Part shown: piece after piece, positions 1 through 10,334 of the stretch
Layout: each line of letters starts with the position of its first letter
Numbering within the stretch: position 1 is the first letter of the stretch
Notes under the pieces: generated by a model
Databases searched by the model: none
What the model saw: only the letters and a program-made list of their open reading frames with translations
What the model was told of the DNA's origin: nothing
Program-made: the position numbers and the translations under genes
Assembly (NCBI GenBank): GCA_009602735.1
Contig: WELA01002665.1
Span: forward strand, 5,140 to 48,163
From: Mesotaenium endlicherianum
Taxonomy: Eukaryota > Streptophyta > Zygnematophyceae > Zygnematales > Mesotaeniaceae
DNA: 43,024 bases
Direction: 5' to 3'

Positions 1-2
1 TG

Positions 3-1952
3 ACTGACCTTACTAAGAAAGACATAGGGTATGTGTGGGGGAAAGAGCAGCAGGCTGCCTTCCAGACCCTTAAAGATGCCCTTTGTTCTGCCCCAGTTCT
101 AACCGTGTATGACCCCAGCAAACCCGTGCAGGTGGTCACTGATGCCTCTGACTTTGCCATGGGTGCTACATTGTTGCAGCCTGCTGACAAGACCACAAAG
201 GATGGTAAGGTACGGCAGGAATGGCACCCTGTGTTGTACGAGTCTATGAAATTTAATCTAGCAGAGATTAATTACTCAGTGCATGATAAAGAGCTGCTAG
301 CTATCATTCATGTGCTCAAACAATGGAGAGCATACTTACATGGTAAAGCCTTTAAGGTGATTACAGATCATCTAGCTCTGACCCACTTTCAGAAGAAGTC
401 CAAGCTGTCGAGGAGGGAGAACCGCTGGAGCCAGATGCTGGAGCAGTTCCAAGTCCANATGCTGGAGCAGTTCCTAGTCCAGATTGACTACAAACCAGGG
501 AAGTTGAATCCTGCTGATGCACTCTCTAGAAGACCTGACTTGCAAAAAAGGGACTGTAGTCAACATGCTGTAGATAAAGTCCTTTGTGCACTCACTTCAC
601 TAAAGGTGAAAAAGTCCTTCCTTGAACAACTTAGGAAAGCCTACCTTTCTGACCCAACATTTGAGCCCAGCCCCACTACTGGTGTGTGTCGTGCTACTGC
701 ACTCGGATATACGCTTAAGGCAGGGGTCTGGGTGACTGAAACCACTTCAGGCAGGCTGAAGCTGGTCATTCCTAATAACTTGGAAATAAGGTCTCTCTTA
801 CTGAGTCAAGCACATGACAGTATCCTGGGTGGACATTTGGGGCAGGCAAAAATTGTTGGCAAACTGGCAAACCATTATCATTGGGAGGGGTTGCCCCGGG
901 AGGTCTTGAAATATGTAAAGTCCTGTGACCAGTGTCAGAGAAATAAGTGTTGACACACACCACCCGGAGGTCTCTTGCAACCACTGCCCATCCCAGCTCG
1001 ACGCTGGGAAACTATATCCATGGACTGGGTGGTCTCACTACCAAGAACTGCCAATGGGCATGATTCAATACTGGTAGTCGTGGATAAACTGACAAAAATG
1101 GTCATTTTTATTCCCACAACTGTCAAAGTGACTGCACTCGAAACAGCAAGACAGTTCTACAACCACGTAGTATGCCAACATGGGCTCCCTTCTAATATCA
1201 TCTCAGACAGAGCCTCAAAATTCACCTCTAAGTTCTGGAGAGCTTTAATGGGGTTAATGGAAGTCAAACAGCTGCTCAGCACAGCAAACCACCCTCAGAC
1301 TGATGGGCAGACTGAAAGAACTAACCGAGTTTCGCAGGAGGTGCTGAGAGCATATATTAACCAAAAACAAGATAATTGGGATGACCTGTTGCCTCAAATT
1401 CAGTTTGCGGTCAACAGTGCGGTGCACGCGTCAACGGGCAAGACTCCTTTTGAACTCAGCCTGGGTAGAGTCCCTAAGTCTCCTTTAGATGTACTGGGGG
1501 AGTCTTTAACTGACCCTGAAGGCCTTGACAACCCAGTCTCCCTCCAGTTAACTCAGGAATTTGCTGACACCCTGTCAGAAGTCCAACAAAACTTGCACAA
1601 AGCCCAAGAAAACCAACAAAAATACGCTAATCGACAACGTCGGGAGCTGACATTTTCTAAGGGCGATTTAGTCAAACTGCATTCTCAGAACCTGTACCTC
1701 CCTGGTGTGGTCAAGAAAAAGCTTGGCCCTGTTTGGGTCGGTTCATATTCGGTAGTGCGTCGTGTCAGTCAGAATGCTTACAAATTGAAAATGTCAGCTA
1801 ACTACAAGGGTCACCCGGTCTTTAATGTCTCCTTCCTGGAACCATACATCAAAGGTGATACACTGTTCACAGGTCGGTTACTTGTCCAACCGGCACCGGT
1901 CCCTGCTGTCCGGGACGGCGACCCTGAGGAATATGAGGTCGATGAGAATTAG
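3..1952 (+). pseudogene. Ty3/gypsy pol fragment: RNase H and integrase
   Basis: The frame is open from base 3 and broken once. RNase H shows the VVTDASDFAMGATLL motif early and TDHLAL further on. The zinc-binding HHCC region includes GGHLG and CDQCQRNK. The integrase core follows, with the first Asp in SMDWVVSLP, a second in the SDRASKF block, and Glu in the GQTERTN block. The usual D-P after DR reads A-S in this copy (SDRASKF where related copies have SDRDPRF). TGA at 951-953 interrupts the segment between the zinc finger and the core. The frame is the same on both sides, so this is a point nonsense; a CGA-to-TGA change would explain it. The product would have processed and inserted the element's cDNA. 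Confidence 0.88.
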
Positions 1953-1954
1953 AC

Positions 1955-2115
1955 GCTCGCTCGGTCCGTCGTCGTCTAAATATGTCATGAAGTACCTCAT
2001 CCGATGGAAGGGTTACGATGCCTCTGGGGACACGTGGGAGTTTAAAGACCAGCTGACCAATGCCAAAGGGGCGTTGAAACGGTTCCACCTTCGGGCGGCT
2101 GGGGCACCGCCCTAA
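1955..2115 (+). pseudogene. Chromodomain at the C-terminus of element 1 integrase
   Basis: A frame shifted relative to the integrase encodes a short chromodomain, with the hallmark YLIRWKGYDASGDTWEF and a preceding KYVMK. In chromoviruses this domain follows integrase and directs insertion to marked chromatin. The upstream frame ends at 1950-1952 just after EEYEVDEN, the usual lead-in to this domain, so a small indel between about 1935 and 1960 separates two parts of one original polyprotein. The frame closes with TAA at 2113-2115. Confidence 0.82.
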
Positions 2116-2178
2116 CTGTCCATTCAGTAGACATGGGAAGGTGACAGGAGGTCCTGTCTCCATATAAGTAGAGGGGGA

Positions 2179-2418
2179 TGTGACAGTTAGTGACAGTTGT
2201 GACAGGCAGCCCACCTTTAAAATTAAGTTGGAGGGAGTGGTATTCTCTGATCACCATAGAACTCACTCAACCTGCGCTCACACTCACTTGCTCTCTAACT
2301 CCAATTTTCCCTTATATTCACTCACACCAGGTATTCCACACTAGGAACTCTCCCGATCGCGTTCCTCTTCATCAAGGGCACTCAGTAGCGGCAAAATATC
2401 ATAACTTCACTAACTGCA
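2179..2418 (+). repeat. Candidate LTR of element 1 (end uncertain)
   Basis: TGTGACAGTTAGTGACAG begins immediately after a GAGGGGGA polypurine tract, as a 3' LTR should. The end is a guess: CACTAACTGCA near 2418 loosely mirrors the start (TGTGACAGTTAG) and ends in CA. No second copy is in the window, so the boundary cannot be confirmed. No clear primer-binding site follows. Confidence 0.4.
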
Positions 2419-2439
2419 TTGTGTTTATGATTGAGCAGG

Positions 2440-4190
2440 ATGACTCAAAAGTCAGAGCTCAAGAGGAAGAGAAGGGCGGAAGAGGCACATGCAAAATACT
2501 TGCAATTCTGTGGAGACATCGAATCATCCTCCATCTCCGCTCGGAAATCACAACGACTCCAACAACAGCGGGAGGCACAGAAGAAGAAGGAGGAGGAGGA
2601 ACAGGCTAGACTGAGGCAGGAAGAAATGGACTGAAAAGCTGCAGAGGAGGCCAAGAAAGCAGAGGAGGAGAGGCAAGCCGAGGAGAAGCGGAAGCAGCAG
2701 GCTGAAGAAGAGGAACAGAGGAGAATCAGCAGCTACCGCTACACAGTGCTGGGCAAGGGCTTTGATCTACTGGAGGAGGCCTTCAAGTATGCCCAGAGAA
2801 GTCGCAGTGAGTCGCAGATTGAAATCCTCCAGAGGGAAGGGGAGACATCCAAAAACTTTGACAAGTATATAGAGGTCAGCACGGGGCTCCTCCTCTACCA
2901 CGATTACGCCAGGATGGTAGGATTATGGTCAGAGAGGCCAAGGCAATGGCCCAGGTGAACGAAGCAGGGGCTGTCTCGATTCCTGGTATCTGGGGGGAAG
3001 ATAGGGTCATCAGGATGATCCCCATGGACGCGGACAGCTTCAAGGACTCAACACCCCATAACAGGTTCAAGGCCATGTATAATGAGGTGGAGAGAAGGAG
3101 CTGGGAATTCTTGGCTAGGAAAACCAGTCAGCTGGACTTTGCAGGGCACTGGTACCCTTGTACTCTTAAAAGGACAGACCCTGCCTTCTTCCAAAAGCCC
3201 ACCGATTGGCGGTGGATGACCATCAACATGAGGGACCAGCAGAATGACAGGGCGACGGATGAGGATTTCCTGACAGACCTAAAGGGGAACATAGTATTGC
3301 CCCCTCACATTGCGGCTTGGGACCCAAGATTGGATGGAGTCAGAGACTGCATGAGCCAAGAGATGCAGGGGGACAGAAGCAGGGCCCGAGAGTCATTCTC
3401 AAAAGGGAAGCACGCTTATGCCAAATGGGCAAGTAAGCAGGGGGAAAAGGACCTCTATGCGGTCCGAACTCAGCAGCCCCCACCAGCACCCAAAAGGGGA
3501 AGGTTAGTAGGATATTCCTTTTCTTGGGAAGAGCTGGAGCAGCTGACAGAGGAGACCCCAGAAGTCTCTGAGGAACCCGGGGACGGAGAGGAGGAGGAGT
3601 CAGAGGAAGACGAGGAGGAAGGCAAGGAGGAGGACACTAGCCCCGCCGTGATCCTGACACGTGCCACATCCCCTGTAAGGGAGAAGACGGGGTTGGCCCT
3701 GCAGCAACTCGCTGAAGAGGAGGATATCACTTGGCTGGGAAATGCCAGAGGACAGAGCCCAGCTGCAGGCACGGAGACCCAGTCAGACAGGGCAGACAGG
3801 AGGGCTGCTCGGGAGATAGCCAGAGGCCTGCCAGCATCTCCCTCGCAGAGAGGGCATGTACCCTTGGCTCATGTCATGCAACATCCTTTTGGGATGCCGG
3901 TATATGTACCTGTTAGTTTGCGGGCTGCCCAGGAGAAGGCTGCCTCCCTTCAATTTCAAACTGTGCAGGAGGAAACAGCCCAGTTACTCGCTCTCCGCGG
4001 GGCCCCTACGCGGATCCCCCAGGCTTTAGGAGACCCCAAGACAGGAGGAGGTCGGACTCCCCTGAGTATAGGGCCTCAGGGACATCTCCCTCCTAATGGC
4101 AGTAGGCTGGGGACGGAAGGGACAGCACGCTGTTATTAGTGTTAATGTTGTCGAGGCCACAACATGTTAAGTTGGAGGGATTGTAATGAA
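2440..4190 (+). pseudogene. Gag-like ORF remnant with degenerate zinc knuckle (element 2)
   Basis: A long coding stretch is broken by TGA at 2632-2634 (same frame on both sides) and by a frame change near 2915-2925. The N-terminal part is a highly charged Lys/Glu/Gln coiled-coil segment. A globular section follows (GIWGEDRVIRMIPMDADSF onward), then an acidic Glu/Asp tract near 3575-3640 and a Gly/Pro-rich tail. After TAG at 4137 the frame continues through another stop into a CCRGHNM...C pattern, resembling a mutated CCHC knuckle. No protease, RT or integrase follows. Instead a PPT-like tract leads into a candidate LTR. I read it as the gag of a pol-less element. The gag assignment is inference from layout; I do not recognise the capsid fold by sequence. 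Confidence 0.5.
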
Positions 4191-4900
4191 TCAGTATATT
4201 GGTTGACATAATATACATTCAAATATAACAATTAAATATGTTCAGCCTGCTGAACTCTAGTTAATAATCAGTCTGCTGGACTTTATATTTAATATCAGTT
4301 TAATGACTCAGCCGAAAGCAACAGGCTGAAGTCAGCTTAAGTCAGCTTGCTGACACATTCTTTGACAGCCAGCTGACTTTCGTACTCGGTAGCAGCGAAC
4401 TGCCTCAATATGCATCTAAGTGTGGTATGCTAGATGAATGGCCAGATGACATCCCTATGATGGATGGCGATTCGGGATGATGGGAGATGGCGGTGGATTT
4501 GGTTAACCGAGGTTCTACCAACGTGGTTAACTCCCGGGTAGGCGGTGCCATCGCACTGGCGGTTGAACAATAGACTCATTCCATGTACATATGCTAGGCA
4601 TTGCTCTCGAGTCGGTATTCGGAAACAAGGCCAACTCTCTTGTACAGCTTACTGAGAGAGATTTGAATCCAAGGCGAGAAGCCATTGATACGCACTGTCT
4701 TCTAACCTTGCTTATGTATGAGTTTACTGATTGCATTATTGATGCTAGTTTACTTGCATTTGATTTACAAGTGTTGTTCACTGCTAGTGTGTTGTCCTTT
4801 TGCCGTTTAGCCAGTTAACGGAAAATCCATAAAGATTACTTGCTGATATAAAGATCTTTATTAATTGTTAATTGCCTATTTGGTAAGTCGATTCATTTCA
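4182..4900 (+). repeat. Candidate LTR of element 2
   Basis: TGTAATGAATC starts right after a GTTGGAGGGAT purine tract. About 719 bp later the sequence reads GATTCATTTCA, giving TG...CA ends and partly inverted termini (TGTAATGAATC against GATTCATT). The interior is AT-rich and has no coding potential. No second copy is present in the window, so this is either the 3' LTR of the gag remnant upstream or a solo LTR. Confidence 0.45.
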
Positions 4901-5020
4901 GACACGTACCACAGGCATATTTCATGTTAATCTGTGAGGTCTCCACAGATAGATAGCACACATATCATACAAACGAAGGATGTCAGAACCTGCGTGCGGA
5001 GCGAGTTGAGATTGAAGAAA

Positions 5021-5045
5021 AGGCGAGGCGAGGCGAGGCGAGGCA
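5021..5045 (+). repeat. (AGGCG)n short tandem repeat
   Basis: About five units of AGGCG in a row. The stretch around it (4901-6427) is GC-rich and low in complexity, and I find no gene there that I can defend. Confidence 0.9.
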
Positions 5046-6152
5046 AGGTGCTTGATTTCCCCGGTAGCTTGGGGGGCTTGGGGTGGCTGGGTGGCTGAAC
5101 CATGTCACGTGTCAGAGCCAGTGCTGACTCCCGACAACTCCAGGCGCATTCAGCATAAGGTTCAGGGTGGGAGCTCCTTGGGTTCAGGGCTGAAGTATGC
5201 TCTCTGGCTCAAGGGTTGACTTGGCCAGGTGGTCTGACAGGAGGCTCGTGCGCGGGGACCCCAACAATGGCACTGACGCTAAGTTGTTGGCATTCTCTGA
5301 GGTGCTCACGTGCCTGGGTCGTAGCAGCAAGGCACAGTTGTGTTCTCACTCACCGTCCATCTCGCTCCCACGTGCGCGTGCAGGCCTGCCGCCCGTGCGT
5401 CTAAAGTCACCTGTCGTAGAGCTCGGTCATCTACATGCTACACGTGCGGCTTGTGTCAAGAGCGTCTCAAGAATGCTACCACGTGAGCTGTTGAGCGGCA
5501 CATGACTCAGCGTCAGGGCGCGGGTCTACCTGGCCAGCTGCAGGAGGGTGGGAGGCGCTGGTGGTGGAGGGGGTGGAGGAGGAGGAGGAGGAGAGTCTGG
5601 AGGCGTGGGCGCGCTGCCCCTAGCTGCCGGCTGAGCGCAGGCGTGCCGCCTACCGGCGCAACTTCATGCGGTGCGTGTTTCCTCCCGCCCCTACGCGCGC
5701 ATGCCTGCATGCGTTCGTGCCGGGCAGCGCAGTGGCAAGTCCTTGGAAGCGTGCAGACAACTGCACCCATGGGCTTTCATTCCATTGAGAATTTAAGTGG
5801 AGGAGGGGCGTGCAAGGGCGGAGGGGGGGGGGTTCAGCATTTGGGGGTTGGGGGTTAGGGGGCAGGAAGGGCACCAGAAGATACTATGAGGCTTTGCTGG
5901 CAGCTTGTGATGCAATGATGCTCCCACCTGGGCGAGCAACGTGCACTCTCTTGCCCTTGCTGGCCCCAGCCTGGACTGCAGCAGCTGCCAGCCAGCTGCA
6001 GGATCTGAGCATTCTGGTAGAGCTCAATTTGCAGCGGCGAGACACCTTCTCACACGCTCGAGCGCTGAAAGTGAAACAAGCTAGTGAAACTGGTCAGCGT
6101 TCATCACATGCTGCGCGTGTCTTGTCACCACTTCCACTCACTCCCTCCCTCC

Positions 6153-6260
6153 ACGTGTGTGTGTGTGCATCTCTCCTTGTGTGTGCGCGCGTCCATGCGT
6201 GTGCATGTGTGTGTGTGTGCGTGTGTGTGTGTCGGTGGGTGGGTGTGCGCGCGTGTCTCT
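6153..6260 (+). repeat. (GT)n-rich microsatellite
   Basis: An interrupted run of GT dinucleotides with short GC interruptions. It creates spurious Cys/Val-rich open frames on + and His/Thr-rich ones on -, which I do not call as genes. Confidence 0.9.
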
Positions 6261-6427
6261 TCCTTGGCATTGGAATGTGTTCTGCAATGCAACAGGCAAT
6301 GAAGTAGTGACGCATTTCCAGGAAGCCCCCTCGCCCTTTGGGGTTACCAGGTGGCCGGCTCCCAGCGACAAGCAGGACATGTGGCGGCTGACATTTGCAT
6401 AGGTGCGCGAGTGCACCAGTGACCAAG

Positions 6428-7204
6428 TTCCAACGACTTTGTCGTCGACAACATCGTTGGCAAAGACAGCATCCACCGGGTCTATAGTAAGCCGTAAGAA
6501 TGGCCCACCCCTTTGCTCGCTCTCGCTTGCCACGCTTGTGTGTGACAGTGTGTGCGTGGCGGTCATGCTCAATATTGTTGCCTCATTCACTGGGAGGAGG
6601 GGAGACGGGAGGACGGGAGGAGGGGGAGATTATGCCACTCCTGCATGGCGTGGAGGTAATGTTATAACGCCATGGCATTGGAGTTGATGGACTCGTACAC
6701 ATGCAGAGCTGGCCCCGTTCTAACCTGCAGCAGCTGCTGTTGCTGTTGCTGTTGCTGCAGCTGCGCCTGCTTTTTTGGGCCGACCGCATGGGTGCATGCC
6801 TGCCTCATACATCATCGTGGCTCTCGTCTCCCTCTCACCCTTCTCGTCTCTCTCCCCTCTCGCGTCTTTTGTTTCTCCTCTGCCTCGTCTCTCCCACGTT
6901 CCCGCCTCTCTCGTCTCCCTTGTCTCCCGCGTCCCTTGCCTACGCCGCTCTCGTCGTGCCCGTCGTCTCCTGCAGCGTCGTGCTGCAGGTAGGCCAGGAG
7001 GAGGGCAGGGGTGAGAGAGCTCGAGTACGCCGCCAGCGGGACACTTGGCGCGCCCTCCTTCACGCACGCTGTGGAGATCTACGGGCGGCTGATGCATCCG
7101 GACGTGGTCAAGATTGTGGCTTTTGCAATTTGCTGCGAGGACGACAGCCGCCTGCTCATTTTTGAGTTCGTCCTGAACCTGCCCCTTGGACCATCACTTG
7201 TACA
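6428..7204 (+). pseudogene. Two exons of a degenerate receptor-kinase-like domain
   Basis: Exon 6428-6486 encodes SNDFVVDNIVGKDSIHRVY, matching the N-lobe entry of plant receptor-like kinases (xNDF...N.VG.G...VY). It ends in a GTAAGC donor with one base over. Exon 7009-7204 follows a CAG acceptor in the matching phase and encodes VEIYGRLMHPDVVKIVAF, then DDSRLLIFEFV (alpha-C Glu, HPN-like turn, beta-4, beta-5 and hinge of a kinase). It ends in GTAAGT. The glycine-rich loop is degenerate (GKDSIH in place of GxGxxG). No VAVK lysine is seen between the exons, so catalysis is doubtful. No C-lobe (HRD, DFG) was found downstream, so this is a partial gene, a pseudokinase or a gene relic. Splice sites were placed by eye. 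Confidence 0.5.
6727..6763 (+). repeat. (CTG/TTG)n trinucleotide repeat in kinase intron
   Basis: A run of CTG and TTG triplets within the proposed intron between the two kinase exons. A pyrimidine-rich tract of TCTC and CGTC repeats follows up to the acceptor. Confidence 0.85.
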
Positions 7205-9948
7205 GTAAGTCCCCCCCCCCNCTTCCCCTCCCTCAGGCACGAGAAGGATCGAAAAATTGCCGGCCGGCCGGCCGGCTGGACGCGTCTGTCTCACATATGT
7301 TTATTGTCGATCAATCCAAATAGGAGGGGGTGGACAGGGGCTGAGATGCAGCCGCAGTTCTGCCTAGGTGCAACTCCCAAGTCTACAGCAAGGACAAGAA
7401 AGCAGCCAGGCATGCGCGCTCAGCAGCCTGGCCGGGCATCAATGCCAGGTGTCAGTTCCACATGCCAGCTAGAGGTAGGTGACACATCGCGGGGCAGTGG
7501 TGGGAGGTGTCATCCATATAGTAATTTTGGCGCCTTGAATAGGAGTGCAGCGAGCGCGGCGGCACTGGAGAATGCATAGCCAGCTCTCATCGGTTTGGGT
7601 GTTAGTAGATTGAATGGAGCACTCCCGTAGCCGCCTAAGGAAGAGATAAAAAAGGCTATGTCGAGGAAGCCGTTGCAACTAAAGCGTCCTCCCTCCCTCG
7701 AGCTCGGAGCTTTTTGACTCCATAGAGGCCCACGTAGGCTTGAACATTGACGAGTCACATTCTCTGCATGGGCGCACGATCTCGTATGTGACCAGAGACC
7801 AAACTCTAGCTGATGCATAAAGCCGCAAAAATGATTGCATCAATGCACCACGCAAAATAGGATACTAAATTACACATATACGAGGCTAGCACAGATTACT
7901 ACAAGCTTGGCCTTTATTATTGTAACGTGCGTGTTTTTATATTTGAGATGCTATGACTATAGTATAACAACACATTGTCTCTTAATTTAAGATTAAAATG
8001 AGAGCCTGCTTGCGTTTACGTCAAGTGCGTTACGCATTCGGAGCTGCATCATTTTGGTTGATCTCATCTCACGTTGCTAAAGCTCTCTTTCCTTTCCGCG
8101 TGTACGTAAGACTCTGGGCTTTTGTGCAAGTCGCGCATGTGCTCCACTTGGCACTCATGCAGCGTTCCTGTCCTCTGTCCCCGCCTATGCACCGCCAGTT
8201 GTGCTTTGTCCTAGATCTTTGTTCTAAAGGACTTATATGTCACTCCAGCCGCAGCAGCAGGCATCTTACTATGCTATGACCCTGTTCGTTGTGTTCCTCT
8301 CCCACATCTACGCACACAAGTTATCCCTACTCTAAGAATATTAACGTCTAGTACACGGCTTCGAATAGCTCTTGGGTACACAAAACTGTGATCTCGGCGG
8401 CGTAACTAACGCAGAAGTTCCAGCGCCACGACTATGAGTAGTCACGACACCTTTGTTACGAAAAATGTAGTTGCTGATACCGCATTCCCCCCATACCACC
8501 ACACGCACCACGTAGATGGAGCAAGGTAGAGGCCAGTGTTTCCCTCGCTCCAACACCATCATGCGCATCAGATCGGCCCTCACCAGGTTTTCCCCTTTGA
8601 CTACGGGTCCCAGGTGCCATAACCCCTCTTCCGGTTGTGGGCACGTAGGGTGGCCGGGAAGGCAACGGCCCTTTGCAGCACGCTTCTTTGCAAGGCTCTC
8701 AAGAAGCGAGCATTCAGAGGGGTCCTTGCACTGCTGACCAGCCAGCGGCCATTCCATGCCAGCTTAGCATGCAGCGAGGCCCAAAAAAACTTCCAAGGAA
8801 GCCGTAAACTGCATAAGGGTCAGGCTTGATCAACCTGGCGGCCAGGTTGGGCCTCCCGCAGCTCCCCCAGTGGTAGCACCCAAGTCAATCGCCTGGAGCG
8901 TGGCCCTGGCTTGTGACGTGTCAGAGGAGGTCCATTGCTCGGAGAAATAAACGCACTGGCAATGACAGGAGTCCAATGGATGGATATCGATCGACACAAC
9001 TCGCGAGGGGTCCAACAGTGAAAAAATGCAAAAGGGGGAAGGAAAACTTGCTGGCAGTCTGTGGGATCAGCATAGAACCCAAATGGCCGACCCACACAAG
9101 AAAGTGAAAGCACAGGGGGGAGGAGGAAACTGCAGGTCCAGCAATGACAAAGCGAGGGGCCAGGCGAGAGGGTGGGTTTGGAGAGGCAAGGAGAAGGGAG
9201 GGGGGCAGGAACGCTTGACTGTGGGGGCAGGGAGCGAGGGGGCGCAATAGAAGAAGGAATTGTGGAGGGGCCGATGACTGCGGGGGCGGGGAGGTAGGAC
9301 AGGCACTTGCCAAAGGAGCAAGAGGTACACTCTAGATTTTCTTAGCACCCCCCTGAAATTATTATGACATGAAAGTAATTTGACCGGGCAAAAAGACCCT
9401 TTCCGAGTCAACGCAGTCGGAATTCACTACTCAACATCTTAAAACGTCATTTCCGCTGATTTAGACGAACCTTAATTGTGTGAAGTGTTGACGTTCACAA
9501 ACTCGCTTGGGCCGGTAATTGCCTATTATTTGACAAAATGGGTCCACTGACATAATCGTCGAGGGTCTGCTTCACATGTGCCGTTCCTTCATCGAAGCAC
9601 TGTTGTGAACAATGCGTCAAGTGATCCCTTCATTAAAGCTTAGACGACCACAACGGGTCGAGCTCCCGCATTGATTCGTTGATAACGGAACTCTCAAGCC
9701 CGCTTCGACCAACAAGAGCCTCAATTTTTCCTTCATAACTACTGCATGCTTTCTTGCAGCATCTATTTTCTCACGCAGCCAGTCATCTACAATTCTCACC
9801 CATTTTTATCAGCACAGGTCCCTGTAGCCGAGTATGCCTTTCACTACAGAGTAGCTTAATCACCGCTTTACAGATGATGTTATTGCCATTTGTTTACATC
9901 CTACGTTGTCTTTCCTTTGCTCTCCTTCTCTACCAACCTCATTCCATG
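7205..9948. other. Stretch without a supportable gene
   Basis: This holds the rest of the kinase intron (including a C-run with an N at 7221 and a short GCCGGCCGG palindromic repeat at 7259-7276), one copy of a dispersed repeat (8112-8335) and G-rich low-complexity DNA around 9020-9310. Several open frames exist on both strands, but none shows a recognisable domain, splice pattern or compositional signal of coding. Confidence 0.5.
8112..8335 (+). repeat. Dispersed repeat, copy A
   Basis: This copy aligns by eye with 23593-23795. Shared blocks in the same order include CTCTGGGCT, TGCAAGTCGC, GGCACTC.TGCAGC, CACCGCCAG, GGACTTATATG.CACTCC, ACTATGC.ATGACC and CCTCTCCCACA. Small indels separate the copies. 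It has no coding potential. It could be an old non-autonomous element or a duplicated gene relic. Confidence 0.7.
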
Positions 9949-10178
9949 AACGGAAATACGAGAAAACGTCATGTGGATAAGAAAGCAGCGTACTTTTGTT
10001 CCCATCCTTTACCTGATGAAAGCATGTGTTCATTCTCCCTGAAGCCCAATTACAATGACAGACTACTGGACCATCACAATGCTCAAATCCATGGCATTTT
10101 CCATTTCTGTATGTTCATGGGTTGCACATCTAGATACACAAACCGGTTCAATCTTGCATTCCACCAGGTCCAATCACG
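9949..10178 (+). CDS. Possible first exon with Cys/His zinc-finger-like pattern
   Basis: This frame encodes a Cys- and His-rich segment (AYFCSHPLPDESMC, then HFCMFMGCTSRYTNRF ending in FHQVQS). It runs to a GTGAGT donor with two bases over. The next acceptor at 10335 restores a frame reading more His/Cys residues before a stop. The Cys/His spacing suggests metal binding but matches no standard finger that I can name. The start is arbitrary, since upstream in-frame ATGs reach back to 9754. It probably belongs to the gene at 10335-13417. Confidence 0.35.
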
Positions 10179-10334
10179 GTGAGTTTATTGCTCCATACCC
10201 ATGCTATAGAGTGAAGATTGTTCTCTCCCTTTCCAACGTTTTTATTACTTTACCTGGTGGGATGAATTGCTCCGATGTAACTCCTTCTGCACCCCATGCT
10301 CTTTATACTAACTTCTGAATTGTATTATTTTCAG

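Larger units (their letters stand above)
1..2178 (+). mobile_element. Ty3/gypsy chromovirus, 5'-truncated at the window edge (element 1)
   Basis: The internal 3' part of an LTR retrotransposon runs in from the left edge. In order it holds the RT tail, RNase H, the integrase zinc-binding and catalytic domains, and a C-terminal chromodomain, which is the chromovirus order. The region ends in a purine-rich tract (about 2170-2178) directly before a TGTGACAG sequence that I read as the start of the 3' LTR. The reading frame is broken by a TGA at 951-953 and by a frame change near 1935-1960, so the copy cannot make an intact polyprotein. A single N at 458 lies in a 23-bp duplication and is probably an assembly join. 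The Ty3/gypsy assignment is secure; the exact lineage is not determined. Confidence 0.9.

Noticed and set aside
2421..2440. Degenerate primer-binding site (TTATGATTGAGCAGG) before the gag-like frame
   Set aside because: It shares only GAGCAGG with the clear sites at 24707, 27883 and 35367, which is too weak to call.
6094..6590. Long minus-strand frames rich in Thr/His over the GT repeat
   Set aside because: They arise from the (GT)n microsatellite and have no domain or splice support.
7259..7276. GCCGGCCGG run considered as a regulatory palindrome
   Set aside because: A simple GGCC-type repeat in an intron; nothing supports a regulatory role.
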